From positions 496,001-560,000 of the forward strand of contig NZ_FNAO01000002.1 of NCBI RefSeq assembly GCF_900101815.1: a DNA stretch of 64,000 bases, read 5' to 3'. Shown here piece after piece: positions 61,678-64,000 of this stretch. This DNA is from Pricia antarctica. Its GTDB lineage: Bacteria > Bacteroidota > Bacteroidia > Flavobacteriales > Flavobacteriaceae. The notes below the pieces were generated by a model. That model searched no databases, had not been told where the DNA came from, and saw only the letters and a list, made by a program, of their open reading frames with translations. The translations under genes were made by a program, and so were the position numbers. Positions within the stretch are counted from its first letter, which is position 1; every line of letters starts with the position of its first letter.

Positions 61678-63998
61678 TTAGTCCTTCGAAACTTCCAGCA
61701 CTGGTCTGCCCTCTGTTCCCTTTCTTAGGTTTACACGGCTAAAGGTATTTTCTTCGAATAGCGTTTCAGCTTCTTCGCACCCAATTTCCTTTCCGTCGAA
61801 TATGATTTTGACATTGTCTTTTTTGAGTTCTTTGAGCAGTTCAAGAGGTGATTTTGGAGCAGGAGGATTAGGTGGAGTAGGGGGTTGAAAGCTTGTTTCG
61901 TTCAATTTTATAATACTGTTCCCATTAGGTATTTTGGTGATGGTCATACTTGTAATCATACCATTCCGCTCCATCTTCTTCATTTTCGCATATGTAATTT
62001 CCTTTCCCTCCAAATAGACTTCAGCTTCTTTTTCTGAATTTAAAAGCCAGAATGGTGTTGTTATTAGAGGGCGTTCTTCAGCAATAATTTCTTGATTCTC
62101 GATAATTTCTTTAATTACTTCCTCCTTATTTTCGACTTCTTCAACAGTTCGAATAGTTGAATGATTTTTATTCGGATAAGGCTTTTTCTTCCCATTACGG
62201 TCTACCGACAGATTTATGTTGCGACCCAAGTCGTCGTACGGATCTTGATTAACAATGATTTCTTCGATAATTTTTTCGGCATATACTTCATCATTGGGTT
62301 CTAGCGGACTCGGGGGCATCGGTGGTTCGGGTGGCTCCGGAAAATCTGGGAAAGGTTCTGCTTGGGCTCGCTGGTCTTCGGTCATGATGCTATGCAGGTA
62401 TTCAAAGCGGTCAACATCCGATCTTTTGATGTGGATATTTCCAGTATTGGCCAGCATCTTGTTGTATGTTTTTGCCAATCCATTATATTCGCCGACTTGT
62501 TTTTTGGTAGCACCTTCCTGATTTGATGATTTTGGGTCGGGGCATTCGGGAAAGGGTTGTGCGTCAGTCTTTTGTTCGTTGGTCATTTTGCCATAGATAG
62601 TTTCCAAACTTTTCAAATCCCCGGAAGGAATGACCCGCTTTTCTTTGGGTAGTGCGTTATATTTTTTTGCCAAAGCGTTGTATTTGAAAATTTGTTCTTT
62701 TGTCGCACCTTTTTGAGAAGAAGCGAGAAAAGGAACTTGCCCTTCTACAACATCGATTTGGGCAACCCCGTATTCCTTTAGAATATTTTCAACCTTAGCA
62801 ATTACATCCTTGGGCGCACTGTTATCGGGTATAATCTCTGCACGGACTACTTTTTTTCTCTCCTCTTTTGAAAGTTGGCTGTTCATTTTTGACAAAAAGG
62901 ATACAAGATTTGTAATTTCAACCAACTCATCATGGATTAGCAATTGGCTCTTTTTGTTGATATAAACAGTAATTATTTCATCATTTTGAGCGTTTTTTTC
63001 AACTTCTTCGTGGGTATATAGATGTAGTTGATAGGGTTGAGGATATTTTTCGTTACGGGCGTTTTTAGACACAAAGCTCAAGAAGTAATCGGTAAAATCA
63101 GATGGCTTATAATTGCTCAAGACTGAATTATCTGCGGGTTTGCCATGAATCCATATCGCAAACTCACCCTTATTTTTCCATTGTTCAAAGTCGGACGCGC
63201 TTGGCCCTTTTTGGGTAATCTTAGGTGTATCCTTGTTTTTGTCGATTTGCTGAACCAATTTTTGTTCGTGACTCGGAACCTTTTGTAGTGGTTGCTGCCT
63301 TTCAATAATTTTTGTTCCACTAAAACTATATAACAAAAGGCTAAACAAGGGCAGAAGTAATAGGTTCCTGATTAAAATCGACTTCTTTGAGGTTTGTGTT
63401 TTCATGACGGTAAAACGTTTTTTGATTGATGAATAGGATGAATAATTGATGGCATTGGCCATCGACGGCTGATTGCTTTTATAGTTTGCTGATGAGGCAA
63501 AAGTTAATAGGATATTTTGATAGTCGGCTGTAGCGGAACCCTGGTGGATAACTGCCGCGTCCGCCAAAAATTCGTGATTGAGTTTTATCGATTTTTTGAC
63601 CCAATGAATTAACGGATTGAACCAGAATACAATCTGTAGCAGCTCCACGAACAAAACATCCAAACTGTGTTTTTGTCGGGCATGGGTGGCTTCGTGTACC
63701 AAGACATCCTTTGGAATTTCATTGCACTCGAATTGTTGGCGGTTCAGAAAGATGTAGTTCAAAAAGGTATGCGGAACAACGGCATCCTTCAGTAATACAT
63801 TGATTATCGAATCGATTTTTAATTTTTGATTATTTCGAATATTGAGGGCGATTATCTGGAGATTGAAAAAGAACTTCAACGAGAAGAGCAAAACGCCCAA
63901 TCCGTATAGCATCCAAAGTGCAAGAGTCCAATTATGGATTCCGGTTTTATTGACTTCTTGCTCAGTAGTATTTTCACGAATGGCCATTGCGGTTTCGG
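61678..63998 (-). CDS. M56 (BlaR1-like) peptidase, N-terminus beyond the right edge
   Basis: The frame is open to the right edge. An ATG exists at 63987, but the upstream codons (TETA) are open and the first membrane helices expected for the family are missing, so the true start lies outside the window. The zinc site HEATH is at 98-102 counted from that ATG, followed by VELLQIVFWFNPLIHWVKKS. After the last helix the extracytoplasmic part has two tandem copies of an approximately 60-residue unit (GATKEQIFKYNALAKKYN and GATKKQVGEYNGLAKTYN), a Pro-rich linker and short plug-like strands (VYLEGKEITYAKMKKME). It probably pairs with a BlaI-type gene outside the window. Confidence 0.88.
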   Translation of the reverse strand, partial: ETAMAIRENTTEQEVNKTGIHNWTLALWMLYGLGVLLFSLKFFFNLQIIALNIRNNQKLKIDSIINVLLKDAVVPHTFLNYIFLNRQQFECNEIPKDVLVHEATHARQKHSLDVLFVELLQIVFWFNPLIHWVKKSIKLNHEFLADAAVIHQGSATADYQNILLTFASSANYKSNQPSMANAINYSSYSSIKKRFTVMKTQTSKKSILIRNLLLLPLFSLLLYSFSGTKIIERQQPLQKVPSHEQKLVQQIDKNKDTPKITQKGPSASDFEQWKNKGEFAIWIHGKPADNSVLSNYKPSDFTDYFLSFVSKNARNEKYPQPYQLHLYTHEEVEKNAQNDEIITVYINKKSQLLIHDELVEITNLVSFLSKMNSQLSKEERKKVVRAEIIPDNSAPKDVIAKVENILKEYGVAQIDVVEGQVPFLASSQKGATKEQIFKYNALAKKYNALPKEKRVIPSGDLKSLETIYGKMTNEQKTDAQPFPECPDPKSSNQEGATKKQVGEYNGLAKTYNKMLANTGNIHIKRSDVDRFEYLHSIMTEDQRAQAEPFPDFPEPPEPPMPPSPLEPNDEVYAEKIIEEIIVNQDPYDDLGRNINLSVDRNGKKKPYPNKNHSTIRTVEEVENKEEVIKEIIENQEIIAEERPLITTPFWLLNSEKEAEVYLEGKEITYAKMKKMERNGMITSMTITKIPNGNSIIKLNETSFQPPTPPNPPAPKSPLELLKELKKDNVKIIFDGKEIGCEEAETLFEENTFSRVNLRKGTEGRPVLEVSKD

Positions 63999-64000
63999 TA

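Noticed and set aside
1-64000. CRISPR arrays, tRNA or rRNA genes and intact insertion sequences
   Set aside because: No regularly spaced direct repeats with unique spacers, no cloverleaf-type T-loop sequences and no transposase or integrase frames were found on either strand.

Overview
The window looks like the chromosome of a marine member of the Bacteroidota, most likely Flavobacteriaceae. The evidence is: a TamB gene followed by a lipidated TamA-type Omp85 gene (TamL arrangement), two M56 (BlaR1-like) peptidase genes with Bacteroidota-style C-terminal additions, Bacteroidota -7 boxes (TAnnTTTG), many lipoprotein and Sec/Tat signal peptides on sugar-active enzymes, and a complete-looking L-fuconate branch beside a GH29 fucosidase. 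No rRNA, tRNA, CRISPR array, intact insertion sequence or prophage was seen.

Layout. (1) 1-15296 is a plus-strand sugar catabolism block: Gfo/Idh/MocA oxidoreductase, zinc alcohol dehydrogenase, SDR epimerase, second Gfo/Idh/MocA, a 1052-residue SGNH/propeller/HEAT/cytochrome c lipoprotein, L-fucose-type mutarotase, L-fuconate dehydratase, a FAH-family diketo-acid hydrolase, a GH109-like protein and a GH29 fucosidase lipoprotein. A minus-strand siroheme synthase gene is lodged inside it. A reasonable reading is that fucose and HexNAc residues are released outside the cytoplasm and fucose is degraded by the non-phosphorylating route to pyruvate and lactate. (2) 15505-21791: an isolated AT-rich ATP-grasp gene, then a minus-strand operon of PHP hydrolase, GH3 glycosidase and DUF1080 protein, ending at a chimeric gene relic. 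(3) 22029-29451: tamB-tamL envelope biogenesis. (4) 29502-41917: a NahK-type kinase and nucleotidyltransferase pair, an esterase, a GlxA-type regulator, then a run of small VOC, YdeI, DinB, SRPBCC and DUF1801 proteins including one clear pseudogene, a universal stress protein, a PIG-L deacetylase and a Tat-exported Gfo/Idh/MocA. (5) 42364-50422: a nitroreductase behind a 178-bp repeated leader, then blaI - M56 - S41 peptidase - TPR - TonB-domain lipoprotein behind tandem operators. (6) 50601-61595: ruvC, a hybrid histidine kinase, hemW, cyclase, DUF4260, DUF4230, a Dabb-like protein, an MmcQ protein, a DinB pseudogene, and a membrane MutS-like ATPase behind the second copy of the 178-bp leader, then a DUF457/YdjM hydrolase. 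(7) A second M56 peptidase runs off the right edge.

The most unusual signals are not coding. Two gapless 178-bp paralogous elements (42364-42541 and 58361-58538) each start with a promoter-like -7 box, contain a long imperfect hairpin, end in a 22-bp dyad and stop 7-12 nt before the start codon of unrelated genes. There is also a 164-bp palindromic MITE-like element (4548-4711), a chimeric deletion scar joining a regulator N-terminus to a hydrolase FN3 tail (21482-21791), tandem BlaI-type operators, and two short tandem-repeat arrays, one of them directly before ruvC. All assignments come from reading the sequence; no database search was run.
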